Shown here: positions 34,302 to 43,151 of the stretch, one piece after another
How positions within the stretch are numbered: the stretch's first letter is position 1
Layout of the letters: each line of letters starts with the position of its first letter
Assembly (NCBI RefSeq): GCF_001429025.1
Contig: NZ_LMHT01000030.1
Location: 16,984-80,983, forward strand
Source: Phenylobacterium sp. Root700
GTDB taxonomy: Bacteria; Pseudomonadota; Alphaproteobacteria; Caulobacterales; Caulobacteraceae
Length of the DNA: 64,000 nt
Reading direction: 5' to 3'
Position numbers and translations under genes: made by a program
The notes under the pieces: model-generated
What the model was told of the DNA's origin: nothing
What the model saw: only the letters and a program-made list of their open reading frames with translations
Databases searched by the model: none

Positions 34302-36602
34302 ATGCAGATCATGAGCGGACGGAGCGCACGAGGCTGGTTAGCCGGTGCGAGCATGTTGGGCCTTTGCATGGGCATGGCCACCACCGCCTACGCCCAGGAG
34401 GGCGCAGCGCTGGAGGAAGTGGTCGTCACGGCCCAGAAGCGGTCGGAACGCCTGCAGGACGTGCCGCTGTCGGTCGCCGTGGTGTCCGGGACCAACCTCG
34501 AGCGTCTGCACATCTCCAGCCCGGACGAGCTGCCGATGGTCTCGCCGAACGTTTCGTTCACCGCCTCGTCGAACACTCGCGGCCAGGGCCTCAGCATCCG
34601 CGGCGTCGGCACCCTGAACTTCAGCGACGGCGTCGAGCCGAGCGTCAGCACCGTGATCGACGGCGTCGTGCTCGGCCGCCAGGCGATGTCGGTGTTCGAA
34701 CTGATCGACATCGAGCGGGTCGAGATCCTGCGCGGGCCGCAGGGCACGCTGTTTGGCAAGAACTCCTCGGCCGGCGTGCTGAACATCGTCACCGAGGCCC
34801 CGCGCCAGACCCTGGGCGGCAAGTTCGAGGCGAGCTACGCCAGCCTTAACGAAACCAAGCTGCGCGGCAGCGTCACCGGCCCGCTCTCGGACACCCTGAG
34901 CGCCCGGCTGACCGGCTACTACACGACGCGCGACGGCTATGTGACCAATGTCTACAACGGCAAGAAGCTGAACGATCAGAACCAGTGGGGCGTCCGCGGC
35001 AAGATCCTCTGGACCCCGACCGAGGCGACCAGCGTCACCTTCATCGGCGACTATTCGAAGATCGACCGCAATTGCTGCGCGCCGACCTCCATCTCGGTTT
35101 CACCCACGGCGGCCGGGGCCGCGCGCCTGGCGCTGATGGGCCCGGTGGTTCCCGGCCGTGACAACAACCAGATTAACGTCGACGGCCTCTACTATCTGAA
35201 GCAGGACACCTCGGGCCTGTCGGTGCAGGTCGACCACGAGATCGGCGACCACACGTTGACCTCGATCACCGCCTATCGGCAGTTCCAGGTCCGCGACAAC
35301 AACGACCCCGACCTGCTGCCGGTGAACCTGTTCAACCTGAACAACGCCGACCAGAAGCAGAGCCAGTTCAGCCAGGAACTGCGGCTGACCTCGCCGCAGG
35401 GCAAGCCGATCGAGTACGTCGTCGGGCTGTACTATTTCGGCCAGGACCTGGACACGGTCACCATGCTGCAAGGCCGCTACAGCCTGGCGTCGAATGTGAT
35501 CGCCGGCAGCGTCATCGATCGCGGCATCGAGACGAAGAACGCCGCGGTGTTCGGCCAGCTGACCGGCCACGTCACCGACCAGTTCTCGGTGATCGTCGGC
35601 GCCCGCTACACCAGCGAGAAGCTGGACGCCCGCTTCATGCGCACCAACCTGCCCGGTCTGCCGAGCGCCCCGGTCGGTGTCGGCGGGCCGCCGCTGAACA
35701 CCAACGATCTCAAGTCCGACGAGGCCAAGCTCTCCTACCGCCTCGGCGTCCAATACGACATCAACGACGACGCCATGGCCTACGCCAGCTACGCCAAGGG
35801 CTTCAAGGGCGGCGCGATCAACCTGCTCAACACGCTGACCCAGTCGCTGGTCACCGGCGGCGGCTATCTCGTCCCGCCGGAGATCCCGACCAACTACGAG
35901 GCCGGCGTGCGTCTGTCGCTGTTCGAGCGGCGCGCACAGCTTAACCTGACCGCGTTCCTCACCGACTTCGACGGCTTCCAGACCACGGCCTTCGACCCCA
36001 ACGCTAACGCCAACATCCTGACCTCCGCGGGCAAGCTGCGCAGCAAGGGGATCGAGGTTGAAGCCCTGGCCTCGCCGGTGGTCGGCCTGACCCTCTCGGC
36101 CAACGTCGCCTATACCGACGCCACCTTCCGCGAATTCCCGAACGGCCCCTGCTATCCGGGCCAAGCCCTGGTGGACCCGGCCTGCCGGAACGTGAACGGG
36201 ACCTACATCCAGGACCTCGCCGGCAAGAACCTCAACAACGCGCCGGAGTGGGCCTACACGCTGGGGGTCAACTACCAGCGGCCGATCGCCGACACCGGCT
36301 TCACCGGCCTGTTCAACCTGGGCTACGTCTATCGCGACAAGGTGAACTTCGGCCTGAGCCAGGATCCCCAGACCGTCCAGAAGGCCTATGGCCTGGTGAA
36401 CCTGAACCTCGGCGTCCAGACCCAGGATCAACGCTGGAAGGTCAGCGTCTTCGCCAAGAACCTGCTCGACCAGCGGTTCTCGAACGGGATCTTCGCAGCC
36501 ACCCTCGACTCCGGCGGCCCGCTCGCCAAGGCCGGCTATAGCCAGATGGTGACCGAGAGCGCCCGCCGTTCGGTCGGTATCTCGCTGAACACCACCTTCT
36601 AA
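34302..36602 (+). CDS. TonB-dependent outer-membrane receptor
   Basis: A 766-residue receptor. The signal peptide ends in MATTAYAQ, a TonB-box-like EEVVVTAQKRSERLQDVPLS follows, and the plug has GLSIRGVGT and ERVEILRGPQGTLFGKN. The barrel ends SVGISLNTTF with a terminal Phe. This class (pesticin/ferripyoverdin-like receptors of sphingomonads and caulobacters) often takes up plant- or steroid-derived compounds rather than iron. Pairing with a sulfatase suggests a sulfated ligand. The frame is open upstream, but the ATG after GGGGAAAC fits the signal peptide. Confidence 0.92.
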   Translation: MQIMSGRSARGWLAGASMLGLCMGMATTAYAQEGAALEEVVVTAQKRSERLQDVPLSVAVVSGTNLERLHISSPDELPMVSPNVSFTASSNTRGQGLSIRGVGTLNFSDGVEPSVSTVIDGVVLGRQAMSVFELIDIERVEILRGPQGTLFGKNSSAGVLNIVTEAPRQTLGGKFEASYASLNETKLRGSVTGPLSDTLSARLTGYYTTRDGYVTNVYNGKKLNDQNQWGVRGKILWTPTEATSVTFIGDYSKIDRNCCAPTSISVSPTAAGAARLALMGPVVPGRDNNQINVDGLYYLKQDTSGLSVQVDHEIGDHTLTSITAYRQFQVRDNNDPDLLPVNLFNLNNADQKQSQFSQELRLTSPQGKPIEYVVGLYYFGQDLDTVTMLQGRYSLASNVIAGSVIDRGIETKNAAVFGQLTGHVTDQFSVIVGARYTSEKLDARFMRTNLPGLPSAPVGVGGPPLNTNDLKSDEAKLSYRLGVQYDINDDAMAYASYAKGFKGGAINLLNTLTQSLVTGGGYLVPPEIPTNYEAGVRLSLFERRAQLNLTAFLTDFDGFQTTAFDPNANANILTSAGKLRSKGIEVEALASPVVGLTLSANVAYTDATFREFPNGPCYPGQALVDPACRNVNGTYIQDLAGKNLNNAPEWAYTLGVNYQRPIADTGFTGLFNLGYVYRDKVNFGLSQDPQTVQKAYGLVNLNLGVQTQDQRWKVSVFAKNLLDQRFSNGIFAATLDSGGPLAKAGYSQMVTESARRSVGISLNTTF

Positions 36603-36614
36603 GACTGGACGGGA

Positions 36615-36644
36615 GGAGCGGCCGATGGCGCGGCCGCTCCTTTC
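36615..36644 (+). terminator. Terminator after the TonB receptor gene
   Basis: GGAGCGGCC and GGCCGCTCC form a nine-base stem with an eight-base loop, followed by TTTCCCC. It starts 12 bases after the stop codon. The T-tract is short. Confidence 0.65.
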
Positions 36645-36661
36645 CCCATCACGTTTGTCAG

Positions 36662-37267
36662 TTAGGCGTGTAGTCGATCTGCATAGATGAGGCGTCCTTC
36701 GCCTAGCCGCGCGAGGACTTCTGGGAGCGCGCGCTCCGCGACCGCGAAACAACCCTCGCTGCGCCCTAGCTTGCCATGCTCCTTGACCATGTCCTGGCTG
36801 ACGTACCACGCGCCATGGACGACGATCGCGCGGGGCTCGGCATTGCTGTTGGTCGGATCAAGACCGGCGATGCGTCGGGAAGGCCCATGTTTGCCGACAT
36901 AGAGCGGACCAGTCCGGTAGGCGCCTGCTGACGAGGCGGCGGAGCCGGGAGCATTGGAGAAGCGCTTCACCCAGCCGCTATGATCGGGATCTGATCCTCG
37001 CCCATGCGCGACAAGCAGGCTGGTCACCCCGCCGCTTACGAGGTTCACAAAATGAAAGCGCGGAACCGATGAAGCGGCGTCAAAATCGGCGATGGCGATC
37101 AGGTCCCGTGCAAAGGCGCCGGGGTGGCGTTCGAACGCCGACAAGGCGCGCGCCATCAGCGCCGAACTTGGGCCGGCCGGCGGAGCCCCGGCCCGCGCCA
37201 GACCCGGCGCAACCGCGCCGGCGCTTCCGACCAGGGCCGCGGTCAAAATCCGCCGCCGGGAAAACAT
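36662..37267 (-). CDS. Murein L,D-transpeptidase catalytic domain protein (YkuD_2 type)
   Basis: A 201-residue exported protein. The leader FSRRRILTAALVGSAGAVAPG has consecutive arginines before a hydrophobic stretch, so Tat export is possible. VVHGAWYVSQ and GRSEGCFAV carry the catalytic His and Cys of the second YkuD family, and LVSGGVTSLLVAHGRGSDPD is a further family block. The frame extends upstream, but the leader fixes the start at the ATG. It is divergent from a classical YkuD gene with only 76 bases between them. Confidence 0.88.
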   Translation of the reverse strand: MFSRRRILTAALVGSAGAVAPGLARAGAPPAGPSSALMARALSAFERHPGAFARDLIAIADFDAASSVPRFHFVNLVSGGVTSLLVAHGRGSDPDHSGWVKRFSNAPGSAASSAGAYRTGPLYVGKHGPSRRIAGLDPTNSNAEPRAIVVHGAWYVSQDMVKEHGKLGRSEGCFAVAERALPEVLARLGEGRLIYADRLHA

Positions 37268-37343
37268 TGCGTCCAAGCCCTGACTCCTAGAATCTCTGCG
37301 CAGGGGCCTGCGCGCCCAACTCCACCAGCTGCGTTCGGAGACC

Positions 37344-38351
37344 ATGCCAAGACGCCCCACGCTGCCAGCACTCACGCTTTGCCTGGCGCTCGCCTTCTAC
37401 GCCGACCATGCAAGCGCCCAAGGGGCCAAGGCCAGTTCCGCCGCCGAGTTCGCCCGTCAGGCCGATCAGCTTAAGCCCGGTCAATGGGTCTGGGCTCCCA
37501 ATGTGGCCCAAGCTGGACCGCTCCTGATATACGTCGACTTGTCGCGCCAGCTGGCTAGCGTCTACCGCAACGGCGTGCGGATCGGGGTCAGCACCGTCTC
37601 GACCGGCAAGTCTGGTCACGAAACCCCGACAGGCGTGTTCACCATCCTGCAGAAGGATGCGACCCACCATTCCAGCCTCTACAACAACGCCCCCATGCCA
37701 TTTCAGGAGCGGCTGACCTGGGACGGAATCGCGCTCCATGCCGGCGGACTCCCGGGCTTCCCGGAGAGCCACGGGTGCGTCCATCTCCCGCTGGAATTCT
37801 CCCGTGAACTTTTCGCGGTCACCAGCCTTGGCGTCACCGTGGTGATCGCCGGAGATGCGGCCGGGCGGGTGCAGTCGACCAACCAGAGCGTGCTCGCCCC
37901 GGTCAATATGCGCGGCGCCGCAGCGGCCCAACGCAAGCTGGACAAGGAGCCTTTCCGGTGGACCCCGAGCCTCTCCCCCACCGGCCCGCTGAGCATCATC
38001 ATCTCAAAGCTGGACCAAACTATCGTGGTGATGCGCAATGGGGTGGAGATCGGTCGCAGCGTGGCGCAGATCGATGATGACGACCCCGGCACGCACGTCA
38101 TCAGCGTAACGCGTGGCGCGGATGGAGAACCCCATTTCATCTATATGGGCCTGCCGGGCCACGAAGACGATCGCGGCCGCGAGCTGGACCAGGCGACGAT
38201 CAATCGCGTGCGCGTCCCTAAGGACTTCTATCGCGCCGTCCGCCCCTTGGTGCAGCCCGGCGCCACCATACTAGTCACACAGTCCAGCGTCGGCGAGGAC
38301 GTGATGGGGCGAAAGCTGACGGTGATCGACGCCGTCGTCCCCCAACCGTAG
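37344..38351 (+). CDS. L,D-transpeptidase (YkuD) with a degenerate second domain
   Basis: A 335-residue exported protein with signal peptide (TLCLALAFYADHASA). Residues about 55-170 are a YkuD domain: GPLLIYVDLSRQLASVYRNG, STGKSGHETPTGVFTI and the catalytic HAGGLPGFPESHGCVHLP. Residues about 210-330 start the same way (GPLSIIISKLDQTIVVMRNG) but lack the His and Cys, so they look like a decayed or structural copy. It would form L,D-crosslinks in peptidoglycan or attach outer-membrane proteins to it. It converges on phoR with only 15 bases between. Confidence 0.9.
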   Translation: MPRRPTLPALTLCLALAFYADHASAQGAKASSAAEFARQADQLKPGQWVWAPNVAQAGPLLIYVDLSRQLASVYRNGVRIGVSTVSTGKSGHETPTGVFTILQKDATHHSSLYNNAPMPFQERLTWDGIALHAGGLPGFPESHGCVHLPLEFSRELFAVTSLGVTVVIAGDAAGRVQSTNQSVLAPVNMRGAAAAQRKLDKEPFRWTPSLSPTGPLSIIISKLDQTIVVMRNGVEIGRSVAQIDDDDPGTHVISVTRGADGEPHFIYMGLPGHEDDRGRELDQATINRVRVPKDFYRAVRPLVQPGATILVTQSSVGEDVMGRKLTVIDAVVPQP

Positions 38352-38366
38352 GCGTCTGAAAGCGCT

Positions 38367-39782
38367 CTAGCCGGGCGTCGCCGGTTCGGCCGCCGACACC
38401 TCGGCCCGCGCGAGCGGGAAGTAGGCGGTGAAGGTGGCGCCTTCGCCCAGCACGCTCTCCACCGCCAGGCCGCCACGGTGGCGGTTGACGATGTGCTTCA
38501 CGATGGCCAGGCCAAGGCCCGTGCCGGACCGCTCGCCGCTCTTCTGGCCCTCGACGCGGTAGAACCGCTCGGTCAGGCGCGGCAGGTGTTCGCGGGCTAG
38601 GCCCACGCCTGAGTCGGTGACCCGCAGGGCGGCGTAGAGATCGGCGGCCCGGTCCGGGGTCAGCAGCGACAGCCGTGCGGCCCGCGGATCGCCCGGCGCT
38701 GCGGCCGCTGTGGCCGACAGTCCCGACCGCAGCGAGATCTTCACCGCTGCGCCCTTGGGCGTGTACTTCAGCGCGTTGTCGACCAAGTTCTGCACCACCT
38801 GGATGATCTGGTCGCGGTCGCCGGCGACGATCACCTGACCACGCGGGGGCAGATCCTCGGCCTCCAGCCGTACGCACCGGTCGCGGGCCAGCGGGCCCAG
38901 CGCGTCCAGCACGTCCATGACCGCCATCACCAGATCGGCCTCGCCTTCCGGCGCGATATGCTCGTTGAGCTCGATGCGGCTGAGCGACAGCAGATCGTCG
39001 ATCAGACGCGACATCCGCTCGGCCTGGGTCGCCATGATGCTGAGGAACTTCTCGCGCGCGTTCACGTCGTCCTTGGCATGGCCGCGCAGGGTCTCGATGA
39101 AGCCTGACAACGAGGCCAGCGGCGTGCGCAACTCATGGCTGGCGTTGGCCAGGAAGTCGGCGCGGGTGCGTTCGGCGCGGCGGATGTCGGTCTCGTCGCG
39201 CAGCACCAGCAGGGCCAGGGGCGCGCCGTCCGGCGCGACGCCCAGGGGCTTGGCGAAGGCGCGCATCACCCGCTCCTGCGCCCCGCCCAGTTCGTAGATA
39301 GCTTCGGCTTCCTTGCCGCCGAACAACGCCTCGTCGACGGCTTCCAGCACGTCGGGATCGCGGATCACCGTGACCAGCAGCCCTGCGTCATATTGTATCC
39401 TCAGGGTCTGCCGGGCGGCCTCATTAACCAGCACGAAACGCCGCCCTGTGAGGTCATCTAGTTCATGGGCGGCGATCACCAACACTGGGTCCGGCAAGGC
39501 GTTGATGAGGCTCGCATAGGGCGGCGCATCCTCGTGCGCGGGGCGGGCCGCTTCGAGGGCCGGCAGGGCGACGCCCGCGCGCTCGGCCACGTGCCAGGCG
39601 GCCAGGCCGGTCACCCCGGCCGCGACGAGCACCATCCATGAGATCGCCTGCGGATCAGCCTGCCCCAACAGGCCAAAGCCCAGAATGGCCACGACGCCGG
39701 CGCCCCCGGCGACAAGCACCGGGCCGATGTGACCAAGCCAATCAGGCGGGCTGTGCGGTGAAGACGGCTGCCATGGCGCCAA
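38367..39782 (-). CDS. phoR: Phosphate regulon sensor histidine kinase
   Basis: A 471-residue membrane kinase. Two hydrophobic segments lie in residues about 15-65, a PAS domain in about 90-205 (INALPDPVLVIA), and the phosphoacceptor His in NASHELRTPLASLSGFI near residue 226. The ATPase domain has the N-box VQNLVDNALKYTP, a short insert, then DSGVGLAREHL and GTGLGLAIVKHI. The only suitable start is TTG, with AGGAT ahead; the ATG nearby is in another frame. Family blocks identify it as PhoR. It lies about 7 kb from pstC on the same strand, separated by five unrelated genes. Confidence 0.92.
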   Translation of the reverse strand: MAPWQPSSPHSPPDWLGHIGPVLVAGGAGVVAILGFGLLGQADPQAISWMVLVAAGVTGLAAWHVAERAGVALPALEAARPAHEDAPPYASLINALPDPVLVIAAHELDDLTGRRFVLVNEAARQTLRIQYDAGLLVTVIRDPDVLEAVDEALFGGKEAEAIYELGGAQERVMRAFAKPLGVAPDGAPLALLVLRDETDIRRAERTRADFLANASHELRTPLASLSGFIETLRGHAKDDVNAREKFLSIMATQAERMSRLIDDLLSLSRIELNEHIAPEGEADLVMAVMDVLDALGPLARDRCVRLEAEDLPPRGQVIVAGDRDQIIQVVQNLVDNALKYTPKGAAVKISLRSGLSATAAAAPGDPRAARLSLLTPDRAADLYAALRVTDSGVGLAREHLPRLTERFYRVEGQKSGERSGTGLGLAIVKHIVNRHRGGLAVESVLGEGATFTAYFPLARAEVSAAEPATPG

Positions 39783-39828
39783 GGCGAATCTATCCTGAAC
39801 AACGAACTCCGACCAAGCCCGACCCTTA

Positions 39829-39893
39829 TGTCACTGGGATGACAGCGACCCAAGCGCGAGCCCGCGCAATATGCCCGCTGTCAGGAAATCTAC
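39829..39893. promoter_or_regulatory. Candidate Pho boxes between phoR and the porin gene
   Basis: TGTCACTGGGATGACAG (39829-39845) has two half-sites at an 11-base period that can be read on either strand. CTGTCAGGAAATCTAC (39878-39893) has one good and one poor half-site on the plus strand. Both lie between the divergent phoR and porin starts. Matches are imperfect. Confidence 0.4.
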
Positions 39894-39992
39894 GACCGCT
39901 TGAAGTCAATCTCCATTTTCCCGATAGGATTTATCGGGTCTTCATGCGGTCGAGTTTGTAGCGAACTCCAACAAATCGAGGGGCAAGACCAC

Positions 39993-41504
39993 ATGTCGTG
40001 GAAAACCAAACTCATCACAGGGGCGGCGGCGATCGCTTTCGCCTGGCCTGGACTGGCGGCCGCCGACGAGGCGACCGATGCGCGGATCAAGCAGCTGGAA
40101 GAACAGCTGGGCCTGCTGCAGGGCCAGATCGCCGACCTGAAGCAATCGACCGCCAACAACATCGCCGCGGTGCGCAAGGACTCCACAGCGACGAAGGTCT
40201 CGATCAACAATGGTCGCCCGACCATAGAATCTGATGACGGACAATTCAGCGCCTCGTTCCGCGGCGTGTTCCAGTTGGACGCCGCGCACTACGATCAGGC
40301 CTCGGCCGGGCCGCTGGGAACCGACTTCCGCCGTGGCTCGCTTGGCGACGCCGCCGAGAACGACCACGCCCGCGACCTGTCGGACGGCGCCAATTTCCGC
40401 CGCGCCCGCATCGGCATCGAGGGCAAGGCCTTTGGCGCCTTCGACTACAACTTCCTCTACGATTTCGGCGGGTCCGGGACCGAGGAAGCCGGCAAGATCA
40501 GCGCCGCCTGGGTGCAGTACGGCTTCCCGGTCGCCAATCTGAAGCTGCGGATCGGCGCCTTCTCCCCGCCGAGCGGCCTGGAAGAAGCGGTCTCCACCAA
40601 CGGCTCGCTGTTCGCCGAGCGCGCCTCGCCCTCCGAGACGGTTCGCGCCATCGCCGCGGGCGACGGCCGCACCTCGGTCGCCCTGCTGGCCAGCGGCGAC
40701 AACTGGACCGGCACCGCCGCCATCACCGGCAATATCATCGGTACGTCGAGCTTCGACGAGCAGACCGCCTTCGTCGGCCGCCTGACCTATGTGCCGTTCC
40801 GCCGCGACAACGCCCTGGTGCATGTGGGGGTGAACACCTCGATCGTGTTCAATCCCGCCGCCAGCGGCCCCGACGTGGCCGGAACCGCCGCCACCAACAT
40901 CCGCCTGCGTGATCGGCCGGAAATCCGGGTCGACGGCGCGCGCCTGATCGACACCGGCAATATCGACGCCGACGGCCTGACCGCCATCGGGGCCGAGTTC
41001 GGCGCCCAATGGAACAACCTCTACGTCCAGACCGAATACTTCGACATCGACGTCAATCGTAAGGGGCCGCTCAGCGATCCGGACTTCACCGGCTGGTACG
41101 CCCAGGCCGGTTGGACGATCACCGGCGAGGCGCGCCGCTACACCGCCGGCACCTTCGACGCCCCCCGCCCCGCCCATCCCTTCGACCTGAAGAAGGGGAC
41201 CTGGGGAGCCTGGGAGCTCGGCCTGCGTTATTCCAAGCTAGACCTCAACTACCTCGCGGGCGCCGCCGGGACCGCTCCGGTCGCCTCGGCCATCCGCGGC
41301 GGCGAGCAGGAGATCTTCACCGTGGGCCTCAACTGGTACGTCAACAACGTGCTGCGGTTCCAGGCGGCCTATCAGGACGTCTCCGTCGACCGCCTGTCGC
41401 CCGGCGGCACAGCCTTCGGGACCGGAACGGCGACACCGCCGGCCGGCGCGCAGGTCGGCCAGGACTTCAAGATCTACTCGTTGCGCACCCAGTACGCGTT
41501 CTGA
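39993..41504 (+). CDS. OprP/OprO-type phosphate-selective porin
   Basis: A 503-residue outer-membrane porin. After the signal peptide (ITGAAAIAFAWPGLAAA) a short coiled coil follows (DARIKQLEEQLGLLQGQIADL, about residues 28-60), as in OprP-like trimers. The barrel includes NFRRARIGIEGKAFGAFDY and GAFSPPSGLEEAVS, standard blocks of the phosphate-selective porin family, and ends in YSLRTQYAF. It is divergent from phoR, and Pho-box-like sequences lie between them, so phosphate control is likely. A sulfate-binding protein gene follows; the family also includes porins with other anion preferences. Confidence 0.92.
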   Translation: MSWKTKLITGAAAIAFAWPGLAAADEATDARIKQLEEQLGLLQGQIADLKQSTANNIAAVRKDSTATKVSINNGRPTIESDDGQFSASFRGVFQLDAAHYDQASAGPLGTDFRRGSLGDAAENDHARDLSDGANFRRARIGIEGKAFGAFDYNFLYDFGGSGTEEAGKISAAWVQYGFPVANLKLRIGAFSPPSGLEEAVSTNGSLFAERASPSETVRAIAAGDGRTSVALLASGDNWTGTAAITGNIIGTSSFDEQTAFVGRLTYVPFRRDNALVHVGVNTSIVFNPAASGPDVAGTAATNIRLRDRPEIRVDGARLIDTGNIDADGLTAIGAEFGAQWNNLYVQTEYFDIDVNRKGPLSDPDFTGWYAQAGWTITGEARRYTAGTFDAPRPAHPFDLKKGTWGAWELGLRYSKLDLNYLAGAAGTAPVASAIRGGEQEIFTVGLNWYVNNVLRFQAAYQDVSVDRLSPGGTAFGTGTATPPAGAQVGQDFKIYSLRTQYAF

Positions 41505-41511
41505 CGACGGC

Positions 41512-41540
41512 GGGGCGGCCCCGGTCGGCCGCCCCGACCC
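41512..41540 (+). terminator. GC-rich hairpin after the porin gene
   Basis: GGGGCGGCC and GGCCGCCCC pair around CCGGTC, followed by GACCCTTT. The T-tract is short, so it may only attenuate read-through into the sulfate-binding protein gene. Confidence 0.55.
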
Positions 41541-41601
41541 TTTGCGTTCCCCCGACCTGAGCTTCCAAGACAACCGAGCCTGAGAACAAGGATCTCGAAC
41601 C

Positions 41602-42654
41602 ATGAGCCAGAACCTGAAGACCCCGTCCCGCCGCGGCGTGCTCGCCGCGGGGACCGCCGGCGCCGCGGCCGTGGCCGCGCCGGCGCTTCTGGCCGGCCCG
41701 GCCGCCGCCCAGGCCAAGGCCTTGACCCTGTTGAACGTCAGCTATGACCCGACGCGGGAGCTCTACAAGGATATCAACCTGGCCTACGCCAAGTACTGGA
41801 AGGAAAAGGTCGGCCAGGACATCGTGATCAATCAGAGCCATGGCGGCTCGGGCAAACAGGCCCGCTCGGTGATCGACGGCCTGCAGGCCGATGTCGTCAC
41901 CCTGGCCCTGGCCAGCGACATCGACGAGATCGCCGCCAAGGCCAAGCTGCTGCCGGCCAACTGGCAGTCGCGCCTGCCCAACAATTCGACGCCCTACACC
42001 TCGACCATCGTGTTCCTGGTCCGCAAGGGCAATCCCTGGAAGATCAAGGACTGGGGCGACCTGGTCAAACCCGGCATCGACGTGATCACGCCCAACCCGA
42101 AGACCTCGGGCGGCGCGCGTTGGAACTATCTGGCGGCCTGGGCCTGGGCGCTGCGCCAGCCGGGCGGCGACGCGGCCAAGGCCGAGGCCTTCGTCGGCGA
42201 ACTCTTCAAGCACGTGCCGGTGCTCGACACCGGCGCGCGCGGCTCGACCACCACCTTCGTCCAGCGCGGGATCGGCGACGTCCTGCTGTCCTGGGAGAAC
42301 GAGGCGCACCTGGCGATCGAGGAACTGGGGCCGGGCAAGGTCGACATCGTCTATCCGTCGGTCTCGATCCTGGCCGAACCGCCCGTCGCCCTGGTCGACA
42401 AGGTCGTCGACCGCAAGAAGACCCGCACGGTGGCGGAGGGCTATCTCAACTTCCTCTACAGCCCTATCGCCCAGGACCTGATCGGCAAGAACCACTACCG
42501 CCCGCGCAATCCCGAGGCGGCGGCCAAATGGGCCAAGAAGTTCCCGAAGATCCCGCTGGTCACCATCGACGACACCTTCGGCGGCTGGAAGAAGGCCCAG
42601 GCCTATCACTTCGGCGACGGCGGAGTGTTCGACCGGATCTACAAGCCGCGCTAG
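41602..42654 (+). CDS. Periplasmic sulfate-binding protein
   Basis: A 350-residue binding protein of the Sbp/CysP family. The leader [20 protein letters not shown] has a twin-arginine, so Tat export is likely. [46 protein letters not shown] and then [16 protein letters not shown] are the ligand-binding blocks of this family. It would deliver sulfate or thiosulfate to a CysTWA importer, but no such genes follow. A strong terminator ends the transcript. It shares a direction with the porin, 97 bases upstream. Confidence 0.94.
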   Translation: MSQNLKTPSRRGVLAAGTAGAAAVAAPALLAGPAAAQAKALTLLNVSYDPTRELYKDINLAYAKYWKEKVGQDIVINQSHGGSGKQARSVIDGLQADVVTLALASDIDEIAAKAKLLPANWQSRLPNNSTPYTSTIVFLVRKGNPWKIKDWGDLVKPGIDVITPNPKTSGGARWNYLAAWAWALRQPGGDAAKAEAFVGELFKHVPVLDTGARGSTTTFVQRGIGDVLLSWENEAHLAIEELGPGKVDIVYPSVSILAEPPVALVDKVVDRKKTRTVAEGYLNFLYSPIAQDLIGKNHYRPRNPEAAAKWAKKFPKIPLVTIDDTFGGWKKAQAYHFGDGGVFDRIYKPR

Positions 42655-42677
42655 TCCTCTAGGGCGCACGGCGAACC

Positions 42678-42713
42678 AAGGGCGCGAAGCTAAGGCTCCG
42701 CGCCCTTTTTCTT
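42678..42713 (+). terminator. Rho-independent terminator of the sulfate-binding protein gene
   Basis: AAGGGCGCG and CGCGCCCTT pair around a 12-base loop and run into TTTTTCTT. It begins 24 bases after the stop codon. Confidence 0.88.
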
Positions 42714-42753
42714 GAGCGCAGCAACCTGCGCCGCCAGGACCCGTTTTGGGCCC

Positions 42754-43020
42754 ATGACCCTTTCGACGGCCGATATCGTGGGGACGGCGGCGGCCCTGTG
42801 CTCGATGGCCAGTTTCACGCCGCAGATCGCCAAGATTTGGCGCGAGCGCGACGCCTCGTCCGTCAGCCTGCGGATGTATGTGGTGACGGTGACCGGCTTC
42901 ACGCTCTGGATCGCCTATGGCGCGCTCACCCATAGCTGGCCGGTGATCGGCTCCAACGCCGTGTGCCTGGTGCTTTCCGGCGTGATCCTTGGCCTCAAGC
43001 GGCGCTTCCGCGACGGATAA
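42754..43020 (+). CDS. SemiSWEET-family small transporter
   Basis: An 88-residue membrane protein with three hydrophobic segments: IVGTAAALCSMASFTPQIAK, YVVTVTGFTLWIAYGAL and AVCLVLSGVILGLK. The PQ motif in SFTPQIAKIW and the SVSLRMY stretch are signatures of bacterial SemiSWEETs, which work as dimers and pass sugars across the inner membrane. The ATG after a 14-codon open stretch is chosen because it starts just before the first helix. It lies between a terminator and the GT41 gene; its substrate is unknown. Confidence 0.9.
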   Translation: MTLSTADIVGTAAALCSMASFTPQIAKIWRERDASSVSLRMYVVTVTGFTLWIAYGALTHSWPVIGSNAVCLVLSGVILGLKRRFRDG

Positions 43021-43151
43021 GCGCGGCATAGTTGGCGCCGCCGCAGGGCGCCACTAGATTGCCGCCGATCCGCGCGGCCCCGCGCGCCCATAAACCCCAC
43101 GCGCGTGGAACCACGGCCCGGCCCAACCCCGGCGCGTGACAGGATGTCTTG

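Noticed and set aside
35100..36809. 569-codon minus-strand frame opposite the TonB receptor
   Set aside because: No domain; it crosses the receptor terminator and the end of the next gene.
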